DNA of 64,000 nucleotides from Paraburkholderia atlantica (GCF_009362785.1 NZ_WHNQ01000010.1:1-64000), one strand, 5' to 3'; positions 17,995-25,453 are shown, numbered from the stretch's first letter. Notes: a model not told the origin generated them from the sequence alone. Translations and numbers: made by a program.

Positions 17995-18055
17995 AAAAAA
18001 AAGCCCGCCTAGGTTGGCGGGCTGAATCCATATCAGAGGAGACATGGAGGAGACA
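17995..18055 (-). ncRNA. Putative small RNA with twin anti-Shine-Dalgarno motifs
   Basis: I infer a transcript of about 61 nt from the promoter, the terminator and the lack of an ORF. It starts near 18055 with two tandem copies of TGTCTCCTC (18047-18055 and 18036-18044, 11-nt period). TCCAT (18044-18048) pairs with ATGGA (18027-18031), showing the second CTCCTC in a 12-nt loop. The 3' end is a perfect 8-bp stem, AGCCCGCC/GGCGGGCT (18002-18023), followed by a T tract. CU-rich loops complementary to ribosome sites are a feature of several known trans-acting small RNAs. Existence and targets are untested. Confidence 0.72.
18002..18023 (-). terminator. Terminator of the putative small RNA
   Basis: An 8-bp perfect stem with loop AACCTA is followed by at least seven Ts on the minus strand. 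The only minus-strand gene upstream of it, LysE, ends 160 bp away, with a promoter in between. Confidence 0.88.
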
Positions 18056-18061
18056 AGACGT

Positions 18062-18090
18062 ACTATAGCAAACCGCTTGGTGCGTTGCAA
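18062..18090 (-). promoter_or_regulatory. Sigma-70 promoter of the putative small RNA
   Basis: Read on the minus strand, TTGCAA (18085-18090), a spacer of exactly 17 bp and TATAGT (18062-18067) are preceded by TG one base upstream, an extended -10. This is the best sigma-70 match I found in the window. Confidence 0.75.
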
Positions 18091-18124
18091 CATGCAAATT
18101 AGGGTTGACCCTCGATGTTGCAAA
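18084..18124. promoter_or_regulatory. Nested inverted repeats over the small-RNA -35 box
   Basis: GTTGCAACAT (18084-18093) and ATGTTGCAAA (18115-18124) form a 9-of-10 inverted repeat. Inside it lies a second palindrome, AGGGT-TG-ACCCT (18101-18112). One arm covers the -35 hexamer, as expected for a repressor or a sensor-type operator. Confidence 0.5.
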
Positions 18125-18183
18125 CATACAACGGTCACATAAATACGCTTCAGTTTCCCCTTGTCTGCCAGCAGGCGCGGCGC

Positions 18184-18819
18184 TTAGTGCCGCACCAGCG
18201 CCATCATCGCGCCGAAACCGACGAACACGCCTCCGGTCAGCCGGTTGAACATCCGCGCGACGCTGCGGCTCTTCAGCTTCGCGCCGATGCGTGTGCCAAA
18301 TCCCGCGTACACCAGATACCAGCTGACCTCGATCAATGCGAACGTCGCGAGCAGCACGCCGAACTGCGGCAACTTCGGTTCGGTAGCATCGATGAATTGC
18401 GGCAGCAGCGCGGCCGCGAACAGGATCGCCTTCGGATTGCTGCTCGCGACCAGAAAGCCGTTGCGAAACAGCGCGAAGCGCGAGCGCGCGGACCTCGCCG
18501 TCAGGTCGTCGACGCTTTCCGCGGCGGCTTCGTCGGCCGGCGCGCGCCACGCCTTGATGCCCAGATAGACGAGATAGGCCGCGCCGATCATGCGCAGTGC
18601 GTTGAACATGGTCGGCCATGCCGCCAGAAACACGCCGAGTCCCGCCGCCGATACCGCCAGCATCAGCACCAGCGCCGACAGACAGCCGGCCATCGTTGCG
18701 GTCGCGCGGCGCAGGCCGTGCTGGGCGCCGTGCGTCATCACGAGCAGCATGTTGGGACCGGGAATCGCGGAAACGACGAAAACGGTGGCGACGAACAGCC
18801 ACCAGGTATGCAGAGTCAT
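18184..18819 (-). CDS. LysE/RhtB-family amino-acid exporter
   Basis: This 211-residue inner-membrane protein has about six predicted helices. The N-terminal helix ends in the family signature IPGPNMLLVMTHGAQHG (about residues 19-35). A later helix contains FLVASSNPKAILFAAALLPQF, also typical. Members of this family export lysine, homoserine, threonine or related compounds; the substrate here is not identifiable. It precedes the putative small RNA on the same strand, but that RNA has its own promoter. Confidence 0.9.
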   Translation of the reverse strand: MTLHTWWLFVATVFVVSAIPGPNMLLVMTHGAQHGLRRATATMAGCLSALVLMLAVSAAGLGVFLAAWPTMFNALRMIGAAYLVYLGIKAWRAPADEAAAESVDDLTARSARSRFALFRNGFLVASSNPKAILFAAALLPQFIDATEPKLPQFGVLLATFALIEVSWYLVYAGFGTRIGAKLKSRSVARMFNRLTGGVFVGFGAMMALVRH

Positions 18820-18926
18820 CGAAATCGGGTTGAGGGAATCGGGCGGCCATTATGCCTTGCCGCCCAGCGTGACTCCATGCGGTCACATTGCGTCGATCGC
18901 TCGCGTGCGGCGATCGACGGCCTTCG

Positions 18927-19796
18927 TCAACGGCCGGCGCGCCGCGCGGCCACCTGGCCCAGCACCGCGAAATCCTTCTCGCCGTCGCCGTGCGCGATCG
19001 CCTCGATCAGGCTGTCGCGCACCACGCTCGCGACCGGCATCGGCGTCGTCACCACATCGGCGGCGGCGAGCGCGAGGCGCACGTCCTTCAGTCCCAGACG
19101 CGCTTTGAACAGCGCCGGTTCAAAGCGCTGCTCGGCGATCAGCTTGCCGTAGCCCGAATACACGGGTCCCGGGAACAGGCCGCTCGTGATCACGTCGAGG
19201 AAGTCCTGCATTCCGACGCCGTGGCCCGTCACGAGCGCGGCCGCTTCGCCGAGCGACTCGATCGCCGCGCCGAGCATGAAGTTCGCGGCCAGCTTCATCA
19301 CGTTCGCCTGCTGCGGCAGCGAGCCGATGCGCCAGGTCTTCTGGCCGAGCACGTCGAAAATCGGCTGGATCTGGTCGATCGATTCGGCCGGGCCGCCCGC
19401 GACGATGGTCAGCTTGCCCGCGGCCGCGACGTCGGGCCGACCGAGCACCGGCGCGGCCACATAGTGCACGCCGCGCGACGCGTGCGCGGTCGCCAGTTCC
19501 TCGGCGAGCGCCACGGAAATCGTCGCCATGTTCGCGTGGATCAGCCCGCGCGGTGCATGTTCGAGCAGCGATGCGGTGATGACTTCGCGCAGCGCGGCAT
19601 CGTCGGCGAGCATCGAGAACACGGCGTCGCCCGCAAACGCTTCAGCCGGCGTCGCGACCACTTGCGCGCCCAGCGCGGCCAGCGGCTGCGCCTTTTCCGG
19701 CGAGCGGTTCCACACCCGCACCTGGTGCCCGGCTTTCAGAATGTTTGCAACCATCGCGGCGCCCATCTCGCCGAGACCGATAAAACCGATGTCCAT
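18927..19796 (-). CDS. 3-hydroxyisobutyrate dehydrogenase-family NAD(P) oxidoreductase
   Basis: This 289-residue protein of the beta-hydroxyacid dehydrogenase family starts with the NAD-binding motif IGFIGLGEMGAAMV. The segment LIHANMATISVALAEELA is the family substrate-binding region (normally DxST). The catalytic lysine is expected in QANVMKLAANFMLG (about residue 170). Homologues reduce or oxidise 3-hydroxyisobutyrate, tartronate semialdehyde, glyoxylate or imines. The usual Asp-Ser-Thr triad is altered here to NMATIS, so the substrate may differ from the standard one. The LysE-family gene lies downstream on the same strand. Confidence 0.88.
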   Translation of the reverse strand: MDIGFIGLGEMGAAMVANILKAGHQVRVWNRSPEKAQPLAALGAQVVATPAEAFAGDAVFSMLADDAALREVITASLLEHAPRGLIHANMATISVALAEELATAHASRGVHYVAAPVLGRPDVAAAGKLTIVAGGPAESIDQIQPIFDVLGQKTWRIGSLPQQANVMKLAANFMLGAAIESLGEAAALVTGHGVGMQDFLDVITSGLFPGPVYSGYGKLIAEQRFEPALFKARLGLKDVRLALAAADVVTTPMPVASVVRDSLIEAIAHGDGEKDFAVLGQVAARRAGR

Positions 19797-19889
19797 CTAT
19801 CGCTCCGTCTTCTAAAGAACCCGAAGTAAAGCACACTCATGCGACACGCGCAGGACAACACGCAGCCCGGGCGGTGCGATACTGCTGGC

Positions 19890-20648
19890 ATGGTCACCGC
19901 GACATTCCGCTTCTACGAGGAGCTGAACGACTTCATCGCCCGGCCGCTGCGCCGGCGCGCGTTCACCTGCGTGTGCGCGCGCGACGCGACGACCAAGCAC
20001 ATGATCGAAGTGCTCGGTGTGCCGCATACCGAGGTCGAGCTGATTCTCGTGAACGGCGACTCGGTCGGTTTCGATCATCCGCTCGCCGACGGCGACCGCG
20101 TCGCCGTCTATCCAAAGTTCGAGGCGCTCGACATCCAGCCGCTGCTACGTGTGCGCGAGCGTCCGTTGCGCGTGATGCGCTTCATCGCCGACGCGCATCT
20201 CGGCGGCCTCGCGCCGCTTTTGCGACTCGCGGGCTTCGATACGCTGTACGACAACCACTTTCCCGACGCCGATATCGAGGCGCTCGCCGCCGCGCAGCAG
20301 CGCATCGTGCTGACGCGCGACCGCGAGTTGCTCAAACGCCGCAACATCACGCATGGCTGCTACGTGCGCGCGCTGCGGCCGCGCGAGCAGTTGCGCGAGG
20401 TGTTCGAGCGGCTCGATCTCGCGCGCAGCGCGCAACCGTTCCGACTATGCCTGGTATGCAACGCGCCGCTGCGGCGCATCGGACGCGAGGAAGCCGGCCC
20501 GCGCGTGCCGCACGGCGTGCTGCTGCGGCATAGCCGCTTCGTCACCTGCGATGTATGCGGACGCGTGTTCTGGGAAGGCACACATTGGCAGAGGATGCGC
20601 GCGTTGATGGACAGCGTCTCCACTGGCGCGCCGGAGCGGGTCGGCTGA
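19890..20648 (+). CDS. Mut7-C RNase-domain protein with N-terminal ubiquitin-like domain
   Basis: This 252-residue protein has two domains. Residues 1-80 resemble the Mut7-C ubiquitin/ThiS-like fold (VTATFRFYEELNDFI, then VNGDSVGFDHPLADGDRVAV). From about 90, the Mut7-C PIN-like nuclease domain starts with RFIADAHLGGLAPLLRLAGF and contains the acidic segment VLTRDRELLKRR. A four-cysteine zinc ribbon (CLVC and CDVC) closes it. It is presumed to cleave or bind RNA, although bacterial members are hardly studied. An upstream ATG at 19839 is in frame; neither start has a clear ribosome site. Confidence 0.85.
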   Translation: MVTATFRFYEELNDFIARPLRRRAFTCVCARDATTKHMIEVLGVPHTEVELILVNGDSVGFDHPLADGDRVAVYPKFEALDIQPLLRVRERPLRVMRFIADAHLGGLAPLLRLAGFDTLYDNHFPDADIEALAAAQQRIVLTRDRELLKRRNITHGCYVRALRPREQLREVFERLDLARSAQPFRLCLVCNAPLRRIGREEAGPRVPHGVLLRHSRFVTCDVCGRVFWEGTHWQRMRALMDSVSTGAPERVG

Positions 20649-20701
20649 CGTCGCGCGCTTGCGTACAATGCGGGTTGATCTATTTAGCAGAGGCCTTTCC
20701 A

Positions 20702-20980
20702 ATGGCAATGAAAAAAACCGACCTTGAAAAGAACAAGGCGCTGAAACTGGGCAACGCAATGAAGCAGGCGGCCGTGAACCGCGGCGGCAAGAACGTGGCG
20801 ACCGAGCCGAAAGTCGACCGGCGCGAGCAGCGCAAGCTCGATCAGGCGCAAGGCCTCGTCCCGTTTGCGTGCAAGCTCAATAGCGGGCTGGTGGAAGAAT
20901 TGAAAACACGCGCCGCCGCGCATCCGGACGGCCTGAACGGGCTACTCGATGAAGTGATCCGGCGCGGGCTCGCGAACTGA
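20702..20980 (+). CDS. Small conserved-looking protein, unknown function
   Basis: This 92-residue highly charged protein has a basic N-terminal half (KKTDLEKNKALKLGNAMKQ) and a C-terminal segment of two short helices (LVEELKTRAAAHPDGLNG, LLDEVIRRGL). The latter resembles a ribbon-helix-helix or other small dimerisation region, a loose resemblance only. AGAGG precedes the ATG. A strong terminator follows. I do not recognise a named family. Confidence 0.75.
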   Translation: MAMKKTDLEKNKALKLGNAMKQAAVNRGGKNVATEPKVDRREQRKLDQAQGLVPFACKLNSGLVEELKTRAAAHPDGLNGLLDEVIRRGLAN

Positions 20981-21009
20981 TCTTCCCGCGCGCAAAATTC
21001 GCCGCAAAA

Positions 21010-21045
21010 GCAAAAAGGCCAGAGCTCGCGCTCTGGCCTTTTTGC
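21010..21045. terminator. Bidirectional terminator
   Basis: A perfect 15-bp stem, GCAAAAAGGCCAGAG (21010-21024) with CTCTGGCCTTTTTGC (21031-21045), serves both the plus gene ending at 20980 and the minus gene ending at 21132. Confidence 0.92.
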
Positions 21046-21131
21046 TTGCAACGCATCTGCCTTCACCGGCTGCATCGACCGGCAAGCGGCCCGATGCAGC
21101 GGTATGGCACGCCCGACGAGCGGGCGTCGGC

Positions 21132-21341
21132 TTAGTTCTGCGTGCCCTTGTCGTTCGTGCCGGCGGCCGAAGCTGCAGCGGAAACGTGTGCCTTCTTGCC
21201 GTGGGTCTTCAGTTGCTTGATGTGGTGCTTCTTCGGTGCGCTTGCTGCTTCCGTAGCGGCGGCATCCGATGCCTGTGCGAAAGCCTGAACGGAAACGAGT
21301 GCGATCGAAGCGGCTGCGAGCGAGACGATAACTTTTTTCAT
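21132..21341 (-). CDS. Small secreted Ala/His/Lys-rich protein
   Basis: This 69-residue protein starts with a clear Sec signal peptide (KKVIVSLAAASIALVSVQAF, cleavage after AFA near residue 23). The mature part is about 46 residues of low complexity, rich in Ala, Lys and His (APKKHHIKQLKTHGKKAH), with no cysteine. It resembles small periplasmic or secreted peptides common in Burkholderia, whose functions are unknown. A good promoter (21445-21473) lies about 100 bp upstream of the ATG and a terminator downstream, so it is an independent unit. Confidence 0.78.
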   Translation of the reverse strand: MKKVIVSLAAASIALVSVQAFAQASDAAATEAASAPKKHHIKQLKTHGKKAHVSAAASAAGTNDKGTQN

Positions 21342-21444
21342 GTGTTGATCCCCAAACCAGACGACTTAGTCAATGTGAATGAATACAACAGCTGCACGGT
21401 AGAGCGGGCTGGACCTCGAGGCGCCTTGTGCTCCCCGCGGGAGA

Positions 21445-21473
21445 GTATTACCCAAGCGTAGGCGGTTTGTCAT
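21445..21473 (-). promoter_or_regulatory. Promoter of the small secreted protein gene
   Basis: On the minus strand, ATGACA (21468-21473) and TAATAC (21445-21450) are separated by exactly 17 bp. The inferred leader is about 97 nt. Confidence 0.55.
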
Positions 21474-21610
21474 GCGCAAAACTCGATATGTATTTTTCGG
21501 GAGACAGCCTGCTTTCAGCGTGCTTTCACCGACCTGCAAGCCGTACCAGGGACACTACCAAGTTCTTCCGACTCCCTCTGCCGCGCGCCTCGCCGACCGC
21601 TTCGCGACGC

Positions 21611-22363
21611 TCAGACGAGGTTCCGCAGCAGACTCGCGGTTTCCTGCAGCGCCGGCAGAACGCGGTGCAGCGCGGCGTTCGCCGACTCCTCGCCGATCGG
21701 CATGCTGACGCTGATCGCCGCGACCACCGTACCGTGCCGGTCACGCAACGGCACCGCGACGCCGCGCACCCCGATCTCGAGCTGCTGGTCGGTGACCACG
21801 TAGCCGTTGCGGCGGATTTCGCCGAGCACTTCCCTGAGCCGCTCCACGGTCGAATAGGTGTACGGCGTGAAAACCTTGATCGGATAAGACGCGAGCCACG
21901 GGTCGATGCTGTCGGGCGGCTGAAACGCGAGCAGCACGAGCCCCGCCGACGATAGCGGCGCCGGCGCGCGCGAGCCTGTCACGAAGCCGACTGCCATCGC
22001 CCGATTCACGCCGTTGCGCGCGACGTAGACGACATCGTGTTCGTCGAGGATCGCGACCAGCGCGGTTTCCTGCACGGTCGCAGTGATTCGCTGCAGGAAT
22101 GGCTGCACCGTGCGCGGCAGCCGCGCCGAGTCGAGGTAGGACTGGCCGAGCCGCAGCACGCGCGGCGCGAGCCAGAACAGCTTGCCGTCGGTGTCGACGT
22201 AGCCGAGCTCGCGCAGCGTCAGCAGATAGCGGCGTGCGGCCGTCCGTGACAGGCCCGCGCGCGCGGCGACCATCGTGGGCGTCATGCGCGCGTGCTCTTC
22301 GTCGAATGCTTCAATGATCGCGAGCGCCTTCGCGGCGCCCGCGATCCAGTCCTTGTCGTCCAT
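21611..22363 (-). CDS. IclR-family transcriptional regulator (PcaR/PobR-like)
   Basis: This 250-residue protein has an N-terminal winged helix-turn-helix (AKALAIIEAFDEEHARMTPT, then AGLSRTAARRYLLTLRELGYV) and a C-terminal IclR effector domain with YVARNGVNRAMAV and GIRGVAVPL-like segments (seen as GVRGVAVPLRDRHG). In the PcaR/PcaU/PobR branch, members control protocatechuate and 4-hydroxybenzoate pathways; that grouping is by resemblance only. The start MDDKDWIAGAAKAL at 22363 fits the family. It is divergent from an EamA transporter across 237 bp and may regulate it. Confidence 0.9.
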   Translation of the reverse strand: MDDKDWIAGAAKALAIIEAFDEEHARMTPTMVAARAGLSRTAARRYLLTLRELGYVDTDGKLFWLAPRVLRLGQSYLDSARLPRTVQPFLQRITATVQETALVAILDEHDVVYVARNGVNRAMAVGFVTGSRAPAPLSSAGLVLLAFQPPDSIDPWLASYPIKVFTPYTYSTVERLREVLGEIRRNGYVVTDQQLEIGVRGVAVPLRDRHGTVVAAISVSMPIGEESANAALHRVLPALQETASLLRNLV

Positions 22364-22600
22364 TTCGTTTGCTCGTGGAAAGCGCCAGGGATCACGGTCC
22401 GGTTTGCAAGTCGCCTGATCACAGCGGTCCGCACGCCGGCGACCGCGCGCCCGTTGCGCGATTATCGCGCGGCGCGCGGCCTTTGCCTGCCCGCTGCTCG
22501 ACGCCCGCGTATCATGTGAGCGATTCCTTACCGGCTGCGCCCCGCGTGGCGAGCCCTTGCGGCGTCCCAGCCCGATCCACACGACAAATCAGAACAAACC

Positions 22601-23530
22601 TTGAATCCCGATACCCGCCAACACCTGCGCGCGAACGTGCTGATGCTGATCGCCGCGATGATCTGGGGCTCCGCGTTCGTCGCGCAGCGATTGAGCCTCG
22701 ATTCAATCGGCCCGTTCCTGTTTACCGGCTTGCGCTTTCTGCTCGGCGCGGTGGTGGTGCTGACGATGATCGTCTGCGTGCGCCGCCCGGCGCTCGCCGA
22801 ACTGACGAAGCGCGCGCCGGGCGGCGCCCGCGAACTGCTTGGCGCGGGCGGGCTGCTCGGTGTCGTGCTGGCCGTGTCGATCTCACTGCAGCAGATCGGC
22901 CTGCAGTACACGAAGATCGCGAACGCGGGCTTCATCAGTTCGCTGTACGTGGTGATCGTGCCGGTGCTTGGCGTGCTGTTTCGCCACCGGACCGGCCTCG
23001 GTACGTGGCTTGGCGCGGTGCTCGCGGCCGTTGGCATGTACTTCCTGAGCGTCGACGAGCACTTCTCGATGCTGTATGGCGACTGGTATCAGCTCGCCGG
23101 GGCGCTGGTGATTTCCGCGCAGATGATGCTGGTCGGCCGCTTCGCGGCGCGCCACGACACGCTGATGCTCGCACTCGTGCAGTTCGTGACTTGCGGGCTC
23201 GTGTGTCTGTCGATCGGCCTCGTCGTCGAGCCGGTCAGCGCCGCGGTACTTGCGCGAGCCGCGCCGACGATCGCGTACGGCGGGGCGTTATCGGTGGGCG
23301 TCGCGTATACGATCCAGGTGGTCGCGCAGCGCTATGCGGCGCCTTCGCATGCGGCGGTGATTTTCAGCATGGAAGGCGTGTTCGCGGCGTTCGGGGGCTG
23401 GCTCGTGCTCGGCGAAACGCTGACGGCTCGCGCATTGTTCGGCTGTGCGCTGATGCTCGCGGGATTGATCGTGTGTCAGATAGTGCCGGGCTGGAAACGC
23501 GCCCGGCAGCGTGCTCCGCAGGGGTTGTGA
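22601..23530 (+). CDS. EamA-family (DMT) transporter
   Basis: This 309-residue inner-membrane protein has ten predicted helices in two EamA repeats. The first repeat has LIAAMIWGSAFVAQRLSLD, the typical EamA start, and the second ends with EGVFAAFGGWLVLGETLTAR, the conserved E-x-x-x-x-LGE region. Substrates of this family are varied metabolites. The frame starts at a TTG with no clear ribosome site and no usable ATG before residue 14, so the exact start is uncertain. It is divergent from an IclR regulator. Confidence 0.87.
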   Translation: MNPDTRQHLRANVLMLIAAMIWGSAFVAQRLSLDSIGPFLFTGLRFLLGAVVVLTMIVCVRRPALAELTKRAPGGARELLGAGGLLGVVLAVSISLQQIGLQYTKIANAGFISSLYVVIVPVLGVLFRHRTGLGTWLGAVLAAVGMYFLSVDEHFSMLYGDWYQLAGALVISAQMMLVGRFAARHDTLMLALVQFVTCGLVCLSIGLVVEPVSAAVLARAAPTIAYGGALSVGVAYTIQVVAQRYAAPSHAAVIFSMEGVFAAFGGWLVLGETLTARALFGCALMLAGLIVCQIVPGWKRARQRAPQGL

Positions 23531-23608
23531 TTGACAGCGGTTAAAACGATTCGACGCCGACGCTCAGTGCGCGACGCGCACCGGCAGGCGTCTTGCCGAT
23601 TCGTCCAA

Positions 23609-23860
23609 CTATGCCGCGCGCGGATGAGCGAATAGGCTCGGCGTATCGGCGGTCGGCGGAAACACGCACCAGCAGCCGTCGTCGTGGCGAAAGAAGAACA
23701 AACCGCGCCCGCCCTGTTCCGACGAAGTTTCCACCCGCACATAACGCCGCCCGCCCGCGCGCGTACGGCTGAACTCCGTCACGTGAACCGGCTCGGCCGG
23801 CGATGGCGAAAGCCACTTGTCGACCAGAAACCGCAACGACTGTTCGCTCGCGGTTCTCAT
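23609..23860 (-). CDS. Small hypothetical protein, translationally coupled
   Basis: This 83-residue protein begins MRTASEQSLRFLVDKWL and has several aromatic and Arg residues (RRYVRVETSSEQGGRGLFFF, HDDGCWCVFPPT). It has no signal peptide or membrane segment. GGAG lies eight bases before the ATG. The ATG overlaps the stop of the 70-residue ORF upstream (ATGA), pointing to coupled translation. I do not recognise the family. Two cysteines sit in a CWC motif. Confidence 0.68.
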   Translation of the reverse strand: MRTASEQSLRFLVDKWLSPSPAEPVHVTEFSRTRAGGRRYVRVETSSEQGGRGLFFFRHDDGCWCVFPPTADTPSLFAHPRAA

Positions 23861-24069
23861 GATCGGCTCCGGAACAGCTTGTCGCGCTGCGCATCGCGCG
23901 TGGACTCGGGACTGTCGTCGTCGCGAGTGGTGTCGCCGTTCTCGGCAGCCTCGGCGGCTGCCAGCGCCATCATCCGATTGGTCGCGGCTGCGCGCAACGA
24001 TCTGCAATGGGCCGCATGTCGAAGGTCCGAGAGAAGACGGACTAGCTGTCGTGCTGATCTGCGTTTCAT
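23857..24069 (-). CDS. Small hypothetical protein, first of a two-gene unit
   Basis: This 70-residue protein starts with ATG at 24069 after GGGGGATGT. The N-terminal half is basic (KRRSARQLVRLLSDLRHAA, CRSLRAAATNRMMALAAAEA) and likely alpha-helical, while the C-terminal half is acidic and disordered (ENGDTTRDDDSPESTRDAQR). It overlaps the next gene by ATGA. The basic helical start could bind nucleic acid, but this is only a guess. A frame open further upstream lacks a ribosome site. Confidence 0.55.
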   Translation of the reverse strand: MKRRSARQLVRLLSDLRHAAHCRSLRAAATNRMMALAAAEAAENGDTTRDDDSPESTRDAQRDKLFRSRS

Positions 24070-24640
24070 ACATCCCCCGCACTGCACCAGAAACCTCACA
24101 AAGCACTTTAACTCTATGCCGGATTGTTCGCCGGGCAAATGGTTTTGACGAAATAGCAACAGTTGCGCTTGCAATAAGAACGCGCGCAATCTTCGTACCG
24201 CGTTATCAATGTGCGCGTTCGGTAGGCGAAACTCTGTGCGTTGGCGAGCGCTTCGCATCGCGCGAAGCGTTGGGACGGGCGACAGGAAGTGTCGTTTGGA
24301 GGCAGTAGTTATCCACAGCGACCTCTGAATAACTTCGGGATAGCGCAACGAACAGCCTGTGCGCGAAATCTTGATAAAGGCGGGGTCGGTTAACGCGTGT
24401 TCGAACTTATCCCAGTTATGTAGTTTTTCTACCGATGTGTTCCGCAGGGTTATCGGTTTCGCAGGATGTTGAAGCGCCGCGACATTTGCGACTTATCCAC
24501 AGAATCGGTTAACCCTTGTTAACTACTACTACGTATGTATACGTATCAAGTAAACACCATAAGGTGAATCTCGCTGCGCGCCTCATTCAGAGGCTGATCG
24601 GATCTTGATCAGCCTCGATGCGAAAGCCGCTGCGCCGCTG
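24070..24640. other. 571-bp gene-free AT-rich region with two consensus DnaA boxes
   Basis: I find no credible gene here. TTATCCACA, the DnaA-box consensus, occurs at 24309-24317 and 24493-24501 in the same orientation. GTTAAC occurs three times (near 24389, 24509 and 24519), and ACGTAT-GT-ATACGT forms a palindrome near 24531-24544. A CGCTTCGC/GCGAAGCG stem lies at 24249-24269. The region must include the promoter of the two small minus-strand genes. Confidence 0.65.
24590..24616 (-). terminator. Hairpin downstream of the DUF2242 gene
   Basis: GAGGCTGATC (24590-24599) and GATCAGCCTC (24607-24616) form a perfect 10-bp stem with a 7-nt loop. No T tract follows on either strand, so it may stabilise the mRNA end rather than terminate on its own. 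Confidence 0.5.
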
Positions 24641-25453
24641 TCACGGCACCGGCGCCGTGCCGCTCGCGGGTGCGATCGCTGCGGCCTGGCCGATCGGGTC
24701 TATCGGTTGCACCGGGGAGGACGGCGACGGCGTCGTTAACGGAACCGGCGCGGGCGCGGTTAACTGCACTGGCGCCGGCGTCGACTGAACGGCAGCTGGA
24801 GCGGCCGCAGGTACCGGTTCGGGGACCGGGTCAGGAATCGTCAGCTGCAGCGGCGTGGCTACCTGCATCGGCAGCGTGCGCGTTTCGATCGAGCTGCTCG
24901 TCACCGGTTGCGTACGCACGACCGTCTGCAAGTAATGATCGACGAGGCCGAAAAAGCGGTCGTAGAACTTGCCAGACGGGATCGTTTCGCTCGAGATCTT
25001 CACCATCGCGTCGCTATTCGAGCGAATCGGCAGCGACAGCGAACCGAGGACACTGAGCCCGACGCTCGCCGACGTATCGCTCTTCTTCAATGCGAAGCCG
25101 TTCTGCACCGCGTTCACATAAACGATGCTGGTATCGGCCGCCTCTTCGCCGGACGTGCAGACGACGTGAAACTCGACGACTACGTGTGAATCGCCGGTCG
25201 GCTGAAAATTCTTCGTGCCGTCGACGGTATCGGGGCGCGACATCGTCGTCAGATAGCCTTGGCTCAGCAGTGCGCGGCGCGCGGCTTCGCAGCTATCGCC
25301 GGTACTCGAATTGAAATTGCGCGCGTACGGGCTTGCGCCGGTTTCGAACAGTTCCTGAGTGAATTTGGGTTGCGGCGTGCTACTGCTGCATGCCGTGAGC
25401 GCGAACAGGCCGAACAGGGCCGCGGCGGTGGTGCGGGAGAAGGGGATCTGCAT
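24641..25453 (-). CDS. DUF2242 domain lipoprotein
   Basis: This 270-residue lipoprotein starts MQIPFSRTTAAALFGLFAL and has the lipobox LTAC, acylated at Cys22. The body (residues about 30-190) matches the DUF2242 layout with SCEAARRALLSQGYLTT near its start. The C-terminal 70 residues are a Pro/Ala/Val-rich low-complexity tail (VPEPVPAAAPAAVQSTPAPV) likely to span peptidoglycan or be disordered. The frame is open 34 codons upstream, but the lipoprotein signal decides the start at 25453. It is probably outer-membrane anchored; its role is unknown. Confidence 0.82.
   Translation of the reverse strand: MQIPFSRTTAAALFGLFALTACSSSTPQPKFTQELFETGASPYARNFNSSTGDSCEAARRALLSQGYLTTMSRPDTVDGTKNFQPTGDSHVVVEFHVVCTSGEEAADTSIVYVNAVQNGFALKKSDTSASVGLSVLGSLSLPIRSNSDAMVKISSETIPSGKFYDRFFGLVDHYLQTVVRTQPVTSSSIETRTLPMQVATPLQLTIPDPVPEPVPAAAPAAVQSTPAPVQLTAPAPVPLTTPSPSSPVQPIDPIGQAAAIAPASGTAPVP

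Noticed and set aside
24070-24640. DnaA-box region as the chromosomal origin oriC
   Set aside because: No dnaA, dnaN, gyrB, rpmH, parAB or rep gene is nearby, and only two consensus boxes are present. Reported only as a possible DnaA-binding locus.
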